Positions 51,254-60,007 of a stretch of 64,000 nucleotides of DNA are shown here, in pieces; position 1 is the stretch's first letter, and the number at the start of each line of letters is the position of its first letter. The notes beneath the pieces are model-generated. The model had not been told where the DNA came from. It did not search any database and saw only the letters and a program-made list of their open reading frames with translations. The stretch comes from Albibacillus kandeliae (lineage in GTDB: Bacteria; Pseudomonadota; Alphaproteobacteria; Rhodobacterales; Rhodobacteraceae), in contig NZ_QEHM01000003.1 in assembly GCF_003116585.1 (NCBI RefSeq), forward strand, positions 296,916 through 360,915, read 5' to 3'. Position numbers and translations under genes: made by a program.

Positions 51254-52126
51254 ATGGACCAGATCGTCACACACTTTACCGCTACGGACGTACCCACCAG
51301 GTTCGTCGAGAGCCGTGGCCGCACCCTTGCCTACCGGCAGATCGGCACCGGCCCCCACCTCGTCCTCGCCCTGCGCTTTCGCGGCGTGATGGACAGCTGG
51401 GACCCGGCCTTCCTCGACGGGCTGGCGCAGGCGTTCACCGTCACCACCTTCGACTATTCCGGCCTCGGACAGTCGACCGGCACGCCCTCCTACATCCGGC
51501 AGGACATGGCGCAGGACATCCTCGACCTTGCCGATGCACTCGGTCTCGACACCTTCGCCCTTGGCGGCTGGTCGCTGGGCGGGTTCGGCGTTCAGGTCTT
51601 TGCCGCCGAACATTGTGACCGGCTCAGCCACCTGATCCTCATCGGCACCGCCCCTCCGGGCCCGCAGCCGCACGGGATCCAGCCGGTCTTCTACGAACAC
51701 GCGCTCAAGCCGGTGAACGACCTCGAGGACGAGACCGTCCTGTTCTTCGAACCGGCCTCGGCCGCCAGCCGCGCCGCCGCCCGCGCCTCTCATGCCCGGA
51801 TCGCCTCGCGCAGTGCCGACCGCAGCCCGCCGATCCCGCCCGAGACCTTCATGTCGATCCTGCAGGCTTCAAGCACCCCGGACGCCGCTTTTTCCGATCC
51901 AGAGGGTCGCTACGCCGCCTTCTTCCGCCAGACCGACCTGCCCGTTCTCGTCATCTCGGGCGACCACGAGATCGTCTTTCCGGTGGAGAACTGGCACGCC
52001 CTGAACCGTGACTGGCCGACCCTCCACATCTTCACCATCCCCGAGGCCGGCCACGGCCCGCAGCACCAACACCCGGAGATGATCTCCGGGCTGATCGCGG
52101 GCTTTACCCGCGCCACGCCGATCTGA
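51254..52126 (+). CDS. Alpha/beta hydrolase
   Basis: The 290-residue protein has the alpha/beta-hydrolase fold with a nucleophile elbow GGWSLGGFG near residue 108 and a candidate acidic residue in VISGDHEIVFP. The catalytic His lies in PEAGHGPQHQHP. Esterase, lactonase or C-C hydrolase activity is possible. AAAGGAGA precedes the ATG by seven bases, 20 bases after the isochorismatase-like stop, so the genes are likely cotranscribed. Confidence 0.85.
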   Translation: MDQIVTHFTATDVPTRFVESRGRTLAYRQIGTGPHLVLALRFRGVMDSWDPAFLDGLAQAFTVTTFDYSGLGQSTGTPSYIRQDMAQDILDLADALGLDTFALGGWSLGGFGVQVFAAEHCDRLSHLILIGTAPPGPQPHGIQPVFYEHALKPVNDLEDETVLFFEPASAASRAAARASHARIASRSADRSPPIPPETFMSILQASSTPDAAFSDPEGRYAAFFRQTDLPVLVISGDHEIVFPVENWHALNRDWPTLHIFTIPEAGHGPQHQHPEMISGLIAGFTRATPI

Positions 52127-52153
52127 CCAAGCAACCCAACAGGAGTGAGACCA

Positions 52154-53002
52154 ATGCCCCTTATCACCACCAAGGACGGCACCCAGATCTTCTACAAGGA
52201 CTGGGGCTCCGGCCAGCCTGTCCTCTTCTCCCACGGCTGGCCGCTGTCGGCCGATGCCTGGGACGCGCAGATGGTATTCCTCGGCCGCGAGGGATACCGC
52301 GTCATCGCCCATGACCGCCGCAGCCACGGCCGGTCGACCCAGACATGGGAGGGCAACCACATGGATCAGTACGCCGACGACCTCGCCGAGCTGATCGAGG
52401 CGCTGGACCTGCGCGACCTGATCCTCGTCGGGCATTCGACCGGCGGTGGCGAGATCACGCACTACATGGGCCGCCACGGCACCGACCGCGTCGCCAAGGC
52501 CGTCCTGCTGGGCGCGGTGCCGCCCCTGATGGTCAAAACCGAAGGCAACCCAGGCGGTCTGCCCCTCGAGGTCTTCGACGGCATCCGCAAGGGCACTTAC
52601 GACGACCGGTCGCAGTTCTACATGGACCTCACCCTGCCCTTCTACGGCTACAACCGCCCGGCGGGCGTGATCTCGGAAGGCGTTCGGATGGGCTTCTGGC
52701 AGCAGGGCATGATGGGCGGCCTCAAGGGCCAGCTCGACTGCATCCGCGAGTTCAGCGAGGTGGACTACACCGCCGACCTCGAAAAGATCGAGATCCCCGT
52801 TCTCGTGGCCCACGGCGACGACGACCAGATCGTTCCCATCGGGGCCTCGGCGCTGAAATCGGCGGAGATCCTGAAGAATGCCACGCTCAAGATCTATCCC
52901 GGGGGTGATCACGGGTTCGCCCAGACCCATCAGGACGCGTTCAACGCCGACCTGCTGGCCTTCATCCGGGAAGACTCGGTGAAGGCGGCGGCAGCCGCCT
53001 GA
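52154..53002 (+). CDS. Alpha/beta hydrolase, non-heme chloroperoxidase/arylesterase type
   Basis: The 282-residue protein shows the hallmarks of the group annotated as chloroperoxidases or arylesterases: [32 protein letters not shown], the nucleophile [26 protein letters not shown] for the acid, and [12 protein letters not shown] for the His. True activity is likely esterase or perhydrolase. AGGAG precedes the ATG at 52154; a GTG three codons upstream is less likely. It begins 28 bases after the preceding hydrolase. Confidence 0.88.
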   Translation: MPLITTKDGTQIFYKDWGSGQPVLFSHGWPLSADAWDAQMVFLGREGYRVIAHDRRSHGRSTQTWEGNHMDQYADDLAELIEALDLRDLILVGHSTGGGEITHYMGRHGTDRVAKAVLLGAVPPLMVKTEGNPGGLPLEVFDGIRKGTYDDRSQFYMDLTLPFYGYNRPAGVISEGVRMGFWQQGMMGGLKGQLDCIREFSEVDYTADLEKIEIPVLVAHGDDDQIVPIGASALKSAEILKNATLKIYPGGDHGFAQTHQDAFNADLLAFIREDSVKAAAAA

Positions 53003-53107
53003 CCACGGGGGCGGCCGGTCCCGTCCCAGCCTGCCGGCCGCCCGCCCGGGGCGGCGCGTTCCTCCCCCGCGCCGCCCTGTTTCACCCTCCAGCCAGTGAG
53101 AGCTCCG

Positions 53108-53959
53108 ATGACACATCACCTTGCCCACACCTACCTCGAAGAACGTCTGCCCCAGCCCGGCCATCTGCGCATCTTCGTGCGGTCGTGGCGGCCGACGGCC
53201 ACGCCCCGCGCCATCGTGGTGATCTGCCACGGGGTGAACTCGCACGGGGGCCAGTACATCGCCACCGCCGAGAAGCTGGTCGATGCCGGTCTCGCGGTCT
53301 ACACGCTCGACCTGCGCGGTCGGGGCCGCTCCGACGGGCCCCGGTTCTACGTCGAGGACATTGCCGACTACGTGGCCGACGTCGATGCCACCATCCGGCT
53401 CGCCAAGTCGCGCGACCGTGGACTTCCCCTGTTCCTGCTGGGCCACAGCGCCGGCGGCGTGGTTTCGACCACCTACGCCCTCGACCACCCGGCGGAACTG
53501 GCGGGGCTGATCTGCGAGAGCTTCGCCTATCGCGTCCCCGCGCCCAAACTCGTGCTGAACCTCGTCAAGGCGATCAGCCGTGTCGCGCCCCGCCTGCCGG
53601 TGCTGAAGCTGAAGAACCGCGACTTCACCCGCGACCCAGAGGCGCTCGCCGCACTGGAGGCCGACCCCATGATCCTGAACGAGGCGCAGCCCGCCGCGAC
53701 GGTGGCGGCCCTGACCCGCGCCAACGAACGGCTGGAGCGGAGCTTTGGCCAGATCACCCTGCCCGTATTGATCCTGCATGGCACGGCAGACCGCGCGACA
53801 CTGCCGGCAGGCAGCGAGCAATTCGTCCGTGACGCGGGATCGAAGGACAAGACGCTGCGCCTCTACGACGGCCATGTGCACGACCTGCTGGCCGACCTCG
53901 GCCGGGAGATCGTCCTGACGGACATCCTCAACTGGATCAACGCACGCATCGCGACCTGA
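53108..53959 (+). CDS. Alpha/beta hydrolase, monoacylglycerol-lipase type
   Basis: The 283-residue protein resembles serine lipases of the monoacylglycerol type: VVICHGVNSHGGQYIATAEK, LRGRGRSDGPRFYV, nucleophile elbow LLGHSAGGVVSTTYALDHP, acid Asp in LILHGTADRATLPAGSEQF, and His in YDGHVHDLLADL. The substrate is probably a lipid ester, but it is not shown. It follows the previous hydrolase after 105 bases. A weak ribosome site precedes the ATG. Confidence 0.86.
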   Translation: MTHHLAHTYLEERLPQPGHLRIFVRSWRPTATPRAIVVICHGVNSHGGQYIATAEKLVDAGLAVYTLDLRGRGRSDGPRFYVEDIADYVADVDATIRLAKSRDRGLPLFLLGHSAGGVVSTTYALDHPAELAGLICESFAYRVPAPKLVLNLVKAISRVAPRLPVLKLKNRDFTRDPEALAALEADPMILNEAQPAATVAALTRANERLERSFGQITLPVLILHGTADRATLPAGSEQFVRDAGSKDKTLRLYDGHVHDLLADLGREIVLTDILNWINARIAT

Positions 53960-54011
53960 CGCGAACCGCAGGCCCGAGGTGCCAGAGGCTCAGCGGATTT
54001 CTAGGCTGGTC

Positions 54012-54722
54012 TTTCACGATGTCGGCGCGGCGGGGTAGCTGAACGAGTTTATCGACCTGTTCAACCACCGCTTCGCGAGGTCCGAGCAGGTTGCAAAGAG
54101 CGAGGGGCTGCCGATCCTCCAGATCCGCAGCAACCTGACCACCCTGTTCCGGACCGGCTTCGTCAAGACCCACACTGTCCGCAATGCCTCTGCCGCCTTC
54201 GTGCTGCAGGATCTCGTGGAGAGTTACCTCTACTCCTCGACCTTCGCCTACTCGGGGATCCACGGGGGCACCACATGGGACTCGGCGACCGCCGACCCGA
54301 TCCTGCTTCCCGCCCTGTCGACACGGGATTTCGCGCTGATCTCGTCCAACAGCGCCATGTCCCGCCTCGACAAGACTCTCGCCTACATGGCAACGCCGAT
54401 CCATCTGGAGCATCTGGACATCTGCACCGAGTCCGACCCCGGCGCGTTCCAGAACTGCGGGCGGTGCGGCAAGTGCGGCCGCTTCCTCCTGATCGCCGAG
54501 GCCGAAGGCACCATCGGGACCTATGCCGAGATCTTCGACATCGCGCGTTTCCGCGCCTCGCGCTGGAAGAACGTCCGTCAGCTGACCAAGCTGGTGCATC
54601 ACCGCAAGTACAATCCCAACGACCGGGATCACCTAGTCTACCTGCGTGACAAGGGCGCCGACCTGCCGCTCTCCGCACGCGCCGCCGGGCGCCTCTCGGC
54701 AGCATGGTCGCGTCTGCGCTAG
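54012..54722 (+). pseudogene. Truncated fragment resembling the C-terminal half of a PP-loop ATPase-like protein
   Basis: A coding-like frame can be followed from about 54012 to 54722 but contains an in-frame TAG at 54036-54038. The frame reads VFHDVGAAG, the stop, then LNEFIDLFNHRFARSEQV. The only longer start in frame is a GTG at 54201, which would give 173 residues. The preserved part contains HLDICTESDPGAF and NCGRCGKCGRFLLIAEAEG, a cysteine pattern found near the end of ATP-pyrophosphatase-like proteins. The N-terminal half with the P-loop is missing. It is probably a relic; the shorter gene could still be expressed. The family is inferred only from the motif. Confidence 0.55.
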
Positions 54723-54854
54723 GGGTTTCGCCGCCCCGGCGCCCACGGCCAATCGCGGTTCATGAACCTTCGACATCAGGGCAATACCCCGGCGCGGCCT
54801 AATCCTCGCGGGCGGCACGGGCTATCTCCGCCGGGCAATCGAAGGAGTAGCGCG

Positions 54855-55249
54855 ATGAAGATCCTCAGGAATGCAGATCAACCCTCCGGCCTCGGCCCGG
54901 CGACGACCTTCACCGGTCCGGTCCGGATCGACCAGTACTTCGAGGTCGAGGCACCGGGCGGACCGGCTCGGCGATCGTGACCTTTTCCCCGGGCGCCCGC
55001 ACCGCGTGGCACAGCCATCCGGCAGGCCAGCTTCTCTATATCCTGACGGGCCTCGGCTGGGTGCAGAAGGAGGGAGAGCCCAAGCAGCAGGTGCAGGCCG
55101 GCGATACCGTCTGGTTTGCCCCGGGCGAGCGGCACTGGCATGGCGCCAGCGACACCAAGGCGATGAGCCACGTGGCCATTGCCGAGCGCGTCGATGGCCG
55201 GTCGACTGACTGGTTCGAGCATGTCCCGGACGCGGACTACCTCGGCTAA
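54855..55249 (+). pseudogene. Cupin-domain protein split by a frameshift
   Basis: The ATG at 54855 (AAGGAG upstream) opens a cupin-like protein, MKILRNADQPSGLGPATTF. This frame ends at 54980, while a second frame continues the same protein from about 54961 to 55249: IVTFSPGARTAWHSHPAGQ, then GDTVWFAPGERHWHG. The change of frame falls at 54961-54970. One base lost or gained there, or a sequencing error, would explain it. Intact relatives of about 130 residues are small metal-binding cupins of uncertain function. A LysR gene follows on the same strand. Confidence 0.75.
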
Positions 55250-55411
55250 CCGCCCTTCGGCCTAGCTGAAAACCTGTGCGGCTCGCCTGTCGGCCTTGTG
55301 ATCGGCGATCCGCACCCGCCCCGTTGCAGCTGCCTTGACCCGACCTCGGATCGGTCAGACTATTCTGGCAGGAAGATGCAAACGGGACGGTTTCATGCCG
55401 CTGAATCATCA

Positions 55412-56305
55412 ATGAAGCGCGAGGAACTGGGCGACCTCATGGCGTTTCTCGTGGTCTGCGAGGAGCGCAGCTTTACCCGTGCGGCGGCGCGGCTCGGCAC
55501 CTCGCAGAGCTCGGTCAGCCACACGGTCAAGAGGCTGGAAGAGCGGCTGGACCTGCGCCTGCTCACGCGCACCACGCGGAACGTGTCGCCGACCCTCGCG
55601 GGCGAACAACTGGCGGCCACCCTGCGCCCCGCCTTCGACGGCATCGAGGCGCGCCTGTCCAGCCTGAACGACATGCGCTCCAAGCCTGCGGGCCACGTCC
55701 GCATCACCAGCTCTCGCCACGCCGCCATCGAGATTCTCTGGCCTCGCCTCTCGCCGGTGTTGGCCGAGCACCCGGACGTGCAGCTCGAGATCTCGGTCGA
55801 TCAGAAGATGACCGACATCGTGGAAGAACGCTTCGACGCGGGCGTGCGGCTTGGCGAGAGCGTCGAGAAGGACATGATCGCCCTGCGCATCGGCCCGGAT
55901 CTGCGGATGCTGACGGTCGGCGCGCCCGACTACTTTGCGCGGCACGGGCGCCCGCAGACGCCCCACGACCTGACCGATCACAACTGCATCAACCTGCGGC
56001 TGCCGACGCTCGGGGGCCTGTATCCCTGGGAATACGAACAGGACGGAAAACCGCTGAACGTGCGGGTCGAGGGCCAGCTGACGACGAACGATGTAGACGT
56101 GATCATTCAGGCCGCCATCGACGGGCGCGGGCTGTGCTGCCTGCCCGACTACCACCTGCAGCGGCATATCGAGGAAAAGCGGCTGGAACCGGTGCTGGAG
56201 CAATGGTCGCCGCCCTTTCCCGGCTACCACCTCTACTACCCGTCGCGCCGGCAAGCCTCCCCGGCCTTTGCCCTGATCCTGGAAGCGCTCAGGTATCGCG
56301 GCTAG
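55412..56305 (+). CDS. LysR-family transcriptional regulator
   Basis: The 297-residue protein has the LysR winged helix (MKREELGDLMAFLVVCEERS, with TRAAARLGTSQSSVSHTVK next) and an effector-binding C-terminal domain (DAGVRLGESVEKDMIALRIG, GRGLCCLPDYHLQRHIEE). The pattern is of the large group that controls quinone- or redox-related enzymes. Its target is unknown; the split cupin gene lies upstream on the same strand. The ATG at 55412 gives the family start; the frame is open upstream without similarity. Confidence 0.92.
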   Translation: MKREELGDLMAFLVVCEERSFTRAAARLGTSQSSVSHTVKRLEERLDLRLLTRTTRNVSPTLAGEQLAATLRPAFDGIEARLSSLNDMRSKPAGHVRITSSRHAAIEILWPRLSPVLAEHPDVQLEISVDQKMTDIVEERFDAGVRLGESVEKDMIALRIGPDLRMLTVGAPDYFARHGRPQTPHDLTDHNCINLRLPTLGGLYPWEYEQDGKPLNVRVEGQLTTNDVDVIIQAAIDGRGLCCLPDYHLQRHIEEKRLEPVLEQWSPPFPGYHLYYPSRRQASPAFALILEALRYRG

Positions 56306-56314
56306 GACCGGCGC

Positions 56315-57487
56315 TCAGGCAATCGTGTAGAGCGTGCGCGGCTGCCCGAGGTCGCGCAGCTTGTGCTGCCCGAGGTCGCGCAGGCCAAGCGGCCCCACCT
56401 GCGAGGCAAAGGCGTCGGACAGCAGCACCGGCACGTCGAGCGTCTTGGACCTTTCGACAAGGCGGCTGGCGCGGTTGACGGTCGGGCCGATCACCGTGAA
56501 ATCCAGCCGATTGGGCGAACCCACGTTGCCATAGGCGATCTCGCCGGCGTCCACCCCGATCCCGAACTGGAAGTGCCCGTCGCCCAGCGCGCCGCGTTCG
56601 AGATTGGCGATGGTGACCGAATGCACGGCGGCCCGGGCCGCCGAAACGCTGGCCGCGAGCGCGTCGTCCACGCGCCCCTCCGTCACCGGGAAGACGGCCA
56701 GCAAGCCGTCGCCGGTGAACTTGAGCACCTCGCCCTCCGCCCCCGTGATCGCCGACACCATGAGGCCGAACCATTCGTTCAGGTCGCGCAGCACCACGCT
56801 CAGCGGATGGGTGTCCGCATAGCGCGTATAGCCTCGCAGGTCGGCCATCATGATCACCGCCTTCATGAACTCGGCCTGACCGCGCTCGACCTTGCCTTCG
56901 TAGATGCGCCGCCCTGTGCTTGGCCCCACGTAGGTTCCCAGCAGATCGAGGGCCGCGCTTCTGAGGTTGTCGCGCTCGACCCAGGGGCTGAAGGCCCGGA
57001 TCGCGTCCTCCAGCTGTCCGATCGCATCGTCGGAAAACCCTCCCCCCGCCTGCGTCGTGAACGAGACAAAGGCGGTGCGGTTCTGGTCGAGGAAGGGCAG
57101 CGGAAAGATCACGTAGTCTGTCCCGCCCGCAAGGCGCAGGGTCTCGAGGATACCGTAGTCGGCCTGCGGCCCGTCGAGCCTGCGCCGAAACGAGTGCCCC
57201 GTCTCGTCGACAAGTCGCACGGGGCTGGTGTCGTAGTCGTTCTCGGACCGGATCCCGCGCTGCGCCGTCTGCACCCGGACGCCCTCGGCACTCCAGATCA
57301 TCTGCCGCCCGGTCACCAGCGGGTGCAAGATCTCCAGCCCCATCGAGGCGCGTGACAGCGGGAGCCCCTGCTCCACCAGCCACGCGCAGAAGCCACGGAA
57401 CAGGTCGCAGGCGCGTTCGGTCCGGGGCCCGGTGTCGACCAGCCATCGCCCGAGCGCCCCGAGAAAATCATTGCGTTCCCCTGACAT
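56315..57487 (-). CDS. Class III adenylate/guanylate cyclase
   Basis: The 390-residue protein has an N-terminal regulatory region of about 190 residues without a membrane segment and a C-terminal class III cyclase domain. Catalytic features include the metal Asp in MMADLRGYTRYADT, the second Asp in LKFTGDGLLAVFP (with the Lys that often selects ATP), and LDFTVIGPTVNRASRL for the transition-state Asn and Arg. It likely makes cAMP. The very end contains a tandem 24-base duplication, LRDLGQHK then LRDLGQPR. The ATG at 57487 has GAAGGA upstream; a TTG at 57550 is an alternative. Confidence 0.9.
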   Translation of the reverse strand: MSGERNDFLGALGRWLVDTGPRTERACDLFRGFCAWLVEQGLPLSRASMGLEILHPLVTGRQMIWSAEGVRVQTAQRGIRSENDYDTSPVRLVDETGHSFRRRLDGPQADYGILETLRLAGGTDYVIFPLPFLDQNRTAFVSFTTQAGGGFSDDAIGQLEDAIRAFSPWVERDNLRSAALDLLGTYVGPSTGRRIYEGKVERGQAEFMKAVIMMADLRGYTRYADTHPLSVVLRDLNEWFGLMVSAITGAEGEVLKFTGDGLLAVFPVTEGRVDDALAASVSAARAAVHSVTIANLERGALGDGHFQFGIGVDAGEIAYGNVGSPNRLDFTVIGPTVNRASRLVERSKTLDVPVLLSDAFASQVGPLGLRDLGQHKLRDLGQPRTLYTIA

Positions 57488-57745
57488 CCGTCCCGATCCT
57501 TCTGCCACCGCGGGGTGCACCAATATGGCGTTGCTCCCCTCGTTCGACAACGGCAGTCTTCCCCGTCGCGGTCAAGGCGCGCGGTGCGATTGATGAATTC
57601 CCAGCATAATCGCAATCATCAATCATCGCCTAATCCGTCAGAGTGCACTCCGGTATGACACCGCGCGAACCCGGCGGGACTCGGAGATGCCAGCGCCGGG
57701 CTTGTTCCTGCCCGCCTTGTCGGGCCATCCATCCAGGAGACAGTC

Positions 57746-58762
57746 ATGCGAGCCACCATGCTCTACGGCAAGGGCGACGTCCGTTTCGAAGACGTCGCCG
57801 AGCCGACCATCCAGAAACCCACCGACGCCGTCATCCGCCTTGCCGCATCCTGCGTCTGCGGGTCCGACCTCTGGCCCTATCGCGGCCTGCAACCGGTCGA
57901 TCAGCCGCAGGCGATGGGCCACGAGTACTGCGGTGTCGTCGAGGCGGTCGGCGACGACGTGACCTCGGTCAAGCCCGGTGACTTCGTCGTCGGCAGCTTC
58001 GTCCTGTCCGACAACACCTGCCCCCACTGCAACCACGGCTTCCAGTCGTCCTGCCAGCAGCGCGAGTTCATGACCGGCGCGCAGGCCCCCATCGCGCGGG
58101 TTCCGCTGGCCGACGGCACCCTCGTCGCCCTGCCTGCACAACCCGACGAGGACCTGATCCCCTCGCTCCTCGCGGTGTCCGATGTCTACGGGACAGGCTA
58201 CTTCGCCGCCGATGCCGCCGGTGTGAAACCTGGCATGACCGTCGCGGTCGTGGGCGACGGCGCCGTCGGCCTGATGGCCGTGCTCTCCGCGAAGCAGATG
58301 GGGGCCGACCGCATCATCGCCATGTCGCGCCACAAGTCGCGGCAAGACCTCGCGCTCGAATTCGGCGCGACCGACATCGTGACCGAGCGCGGCGAGGAAG
58401 GGATCGCCAAGATCCTTGAGCTGACGGATGGTGTCGGGGCCGATGCGGTGATGGAATGCGTGGGCACCGAAACCTCGATGAAGCAGGCCATGTACGGCGC
58501 CCGCCCGGGCGGCTCCATCGGTTTCGTCGGCGTCCCCCACGGCGTCACCTTCGACGGGCAGGAGCTGTTCTTTGCCCAGCGCAAGCTGCTCGGCGGCCCC
58601 GCCCCGGTCCGTCGCTTTCTGCCCGATCTGATCGACCAGGTGCTGCGGCGCGAGATCAACCCCGGCAAGGTGTTCGACCTTCACATTCCGCTGGAGGACG
58701 TGGCCGAGGGCTATCGGGCCATGGACGAACGCCGGGCCATCAAGACGCTGCTGCGGGTCTGA
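57746..58762 (+). CDS. Zinc-dependent alcohol dehydrogenase
   Basis: The 338-residue soluble enzyme belongs to the medium-chain dehydrogenases with zinc. The N-terminal half has the catalytic zinc site (CVCGSDLWPYRG, GHEYCGVVEAVGD), and a cysteine group that may bind structural zinc (NTCPHCNHGFQSSC). The coenzyme domain has VAVVGDGAVGLMAVLSAKQM. It oxidises alcohols or reduces aldehydes with NAD(P). The substrate is not indicated. It diverges from the cyclase gene over a 258-base gap, which shows no obvious motif. Confidence 0.93.
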   Translation: MRATMLYGKGDVRFEDVAEPTIQKPTDAVIRLAASCVCGSDLWPYRGLQPVDQPQAMGHEYCGVVEAVGDDVTSVKPGDFVVGSFVLSDNTCPHCNHGFQSSCQQREFMTGAQAPIARVPLADGTLVALPAQPDEDLIPSLLAVSDVYGTGYFAADAAGVKPGMTVAVVGDGAVGLMAVLSAKQMGADRIIAMSRHKSRQDLALEFGATDIVTERGEEGIAKILELTDGVGADAVMECVGTETSMKQAMYGARPGGSIGFVGVPHGVTFDGQELFFAQRKLLGGPAPVRRFLPDLIDQVLRREINPGKVFDLHIPLEDVAEGYRAMDERRAIKTLLRV

Positions 58763-58787
58763 TCTCTGCTGGACGCAAATGCGAAAA

Positions 58788-58813
58788 CGGTCAGGCCCGA
58801 ACGGGCCTGACCG
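58788..58813. terminator. Hairpin between convergent ADH and CoA-transferase genes
   Basis: A perfect 12-bp stem (CGGTCAGGCCCG with CGGGCCTGACCG, loop of 2) lies between two converging genes. On the minus strand it is followed by TTTTCGCATTT, so it is a good intrinsic terminator for the leftward operon and may also stop the ADH transcript. Confidence 0.75.
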
Positions 58814-58870
58814 GCAGGGAGATGGCAAGGTCCACGCCCCGACAGACGGGGCCGGCGGCTGGTCGTGCAG

Positions 58871-60007
58871 CTACCCCGTGGACCCCGACGCCATTTCCCT
58901 TTTCAAGACATCTCCGCGCTCGGCAGGTTCGGTCGACAGAGCCTCCCCGTCCTCCCGGCACCCGTTGAACACTGCGGGGAAGGTCGGAAATCCGAACGAG
59001 CCCCGGTCATCCGTCCATCTGGCCACGGCCCCGCGCGCAGCGAGGTGCGGATCTTCCAGCGCCTCCGAACCCTGCCAAACCGGCACCACAGGCGCCCGGC
59101 CAGAGGCGAACACCAAGATCCAGTCTTCCCGGTCGCGCGTCGCGAACAGCTCGGCCAGCAGCCGCGCCAGTTCCGGCTTGTCCGCATCCCGGCCCCGCCG
59201 GGTTGCATAGGTCTCAGCGCGCAGCGGATGGTCTTCGCCCGTCGCCAGCGAGACGAATTCCGCCCAGAGATGATCCTCCAAGGTCGCAATGGCCACGAAC
59301 CTTCCGTCCCGGCACGAGTAGAGGGCGCTATCCGCCATCACCTGCGGCTGGCTCGCCGGGGTCGTGTCAGGCTGCCGTTTGGAGAGCGACATCGTCAGGC
59401 TGGCGGCGGCGGTGGCATCGAAGATCGAGGTATCCACGATCTGCCCTTCGCCGGTGCGGTCCGCCTCGACAATCGCGGCCAGCGCCGCAAGGCTGGCCGC
59501 GTTCACGGTCAGCGCATCGGCAAGACGTATGTTCGGACGGACCACCTGCGGTTCCAGTTGCGAGGGAAGGCCGAAGTATCCCCCGAGCCCCAGCACCGTC
59601 AGGTCATGCGCCGGATGATGGCTGTAGGGGCCGGTGGCCCCGTACCCGCTGATCGAGACGATGACGAGGCTTGGCCGGATCGCATGGAGCCAGTCCGCGC
59701 CGATCCCCAGCCGCGCCAGAACACCGGGCCGGAAGCTCTCGACCAGCACGTCCGCTCCGGCGACCATTTCCGCCAGCGCGTCCCTGCCCTCCTCGGACTT
59801 GAGATCCAGCCGCAGGATCGACTTGCCGCGATTGAGGCTGCGGTACGTATCCGGGAAAAGCCGCTCGGTCGGGTCCCCGGCCGGCGGCTCGATCTTCGTC
59901 ACCTCTGCCCCGAAGGTGCGCAGCGTGGCGGCAGTTGCCGGGCCGGGGTAGAGAAGCGAGAGGTCGATCACCCGCTTCCCTGCAAGTGGCTTGGGAAAAC
60001 CAGGCAT
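58871..60007 (-). CDS. Class III CoA-transferase (CaiB/BaiF family)
   Basis: The 378-residue enzyme moves CoA between carboxylic acids through a covalent aspartyl-CoA. Family features are KRVIDLSLLYPGPATAATLR near the start, EPPAGDPTE, NRGKSILRLDLKSEEGRDAL, ADVLVESFRPG, and IRLADALTVNAASLAALAAI with the likely catalytic Asp. The exact acids are unknown. Its ATG overlaps the upstream acyl-CoA dehydrogenase stop by one base (TGATG), so it is the third gene of the leftward AMP-ligase/dehydrogenase/CoA-transferase operon. Confidence 0.92.
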   Translation of the reverse strand: MPGFPKPLAGKRVIDLSLLYPGPATAATLRTFGAEVTKIEPPAGDPTERLFPDTYRSLNRGKSILRLDLKSEEGRDALAEMVAGADVLVESFRPGVLARLGIGADWLHAIRPSLVIVSISGYGATGPYSHHPAHDLTVLGLGGYFGLPSQLEPQVVRPNIRLADALTVNAASLAALAAIVEADRTGEGQIVDTSIFDATAAASLTMSLSKRQPDTTPASQPQVMADSALYSCRDGRFVAIATLEDHLWAEFVSLATGEDHPLRAETYATRRGRDADKPELARLLAELFATRDREDWILVFASGRAPVVPVWQGSEALEDPHLAARGAVARWTDDRGSFGFPTFPAVFNGCREDGEALSTEPAERGDVLKREMASGSTG

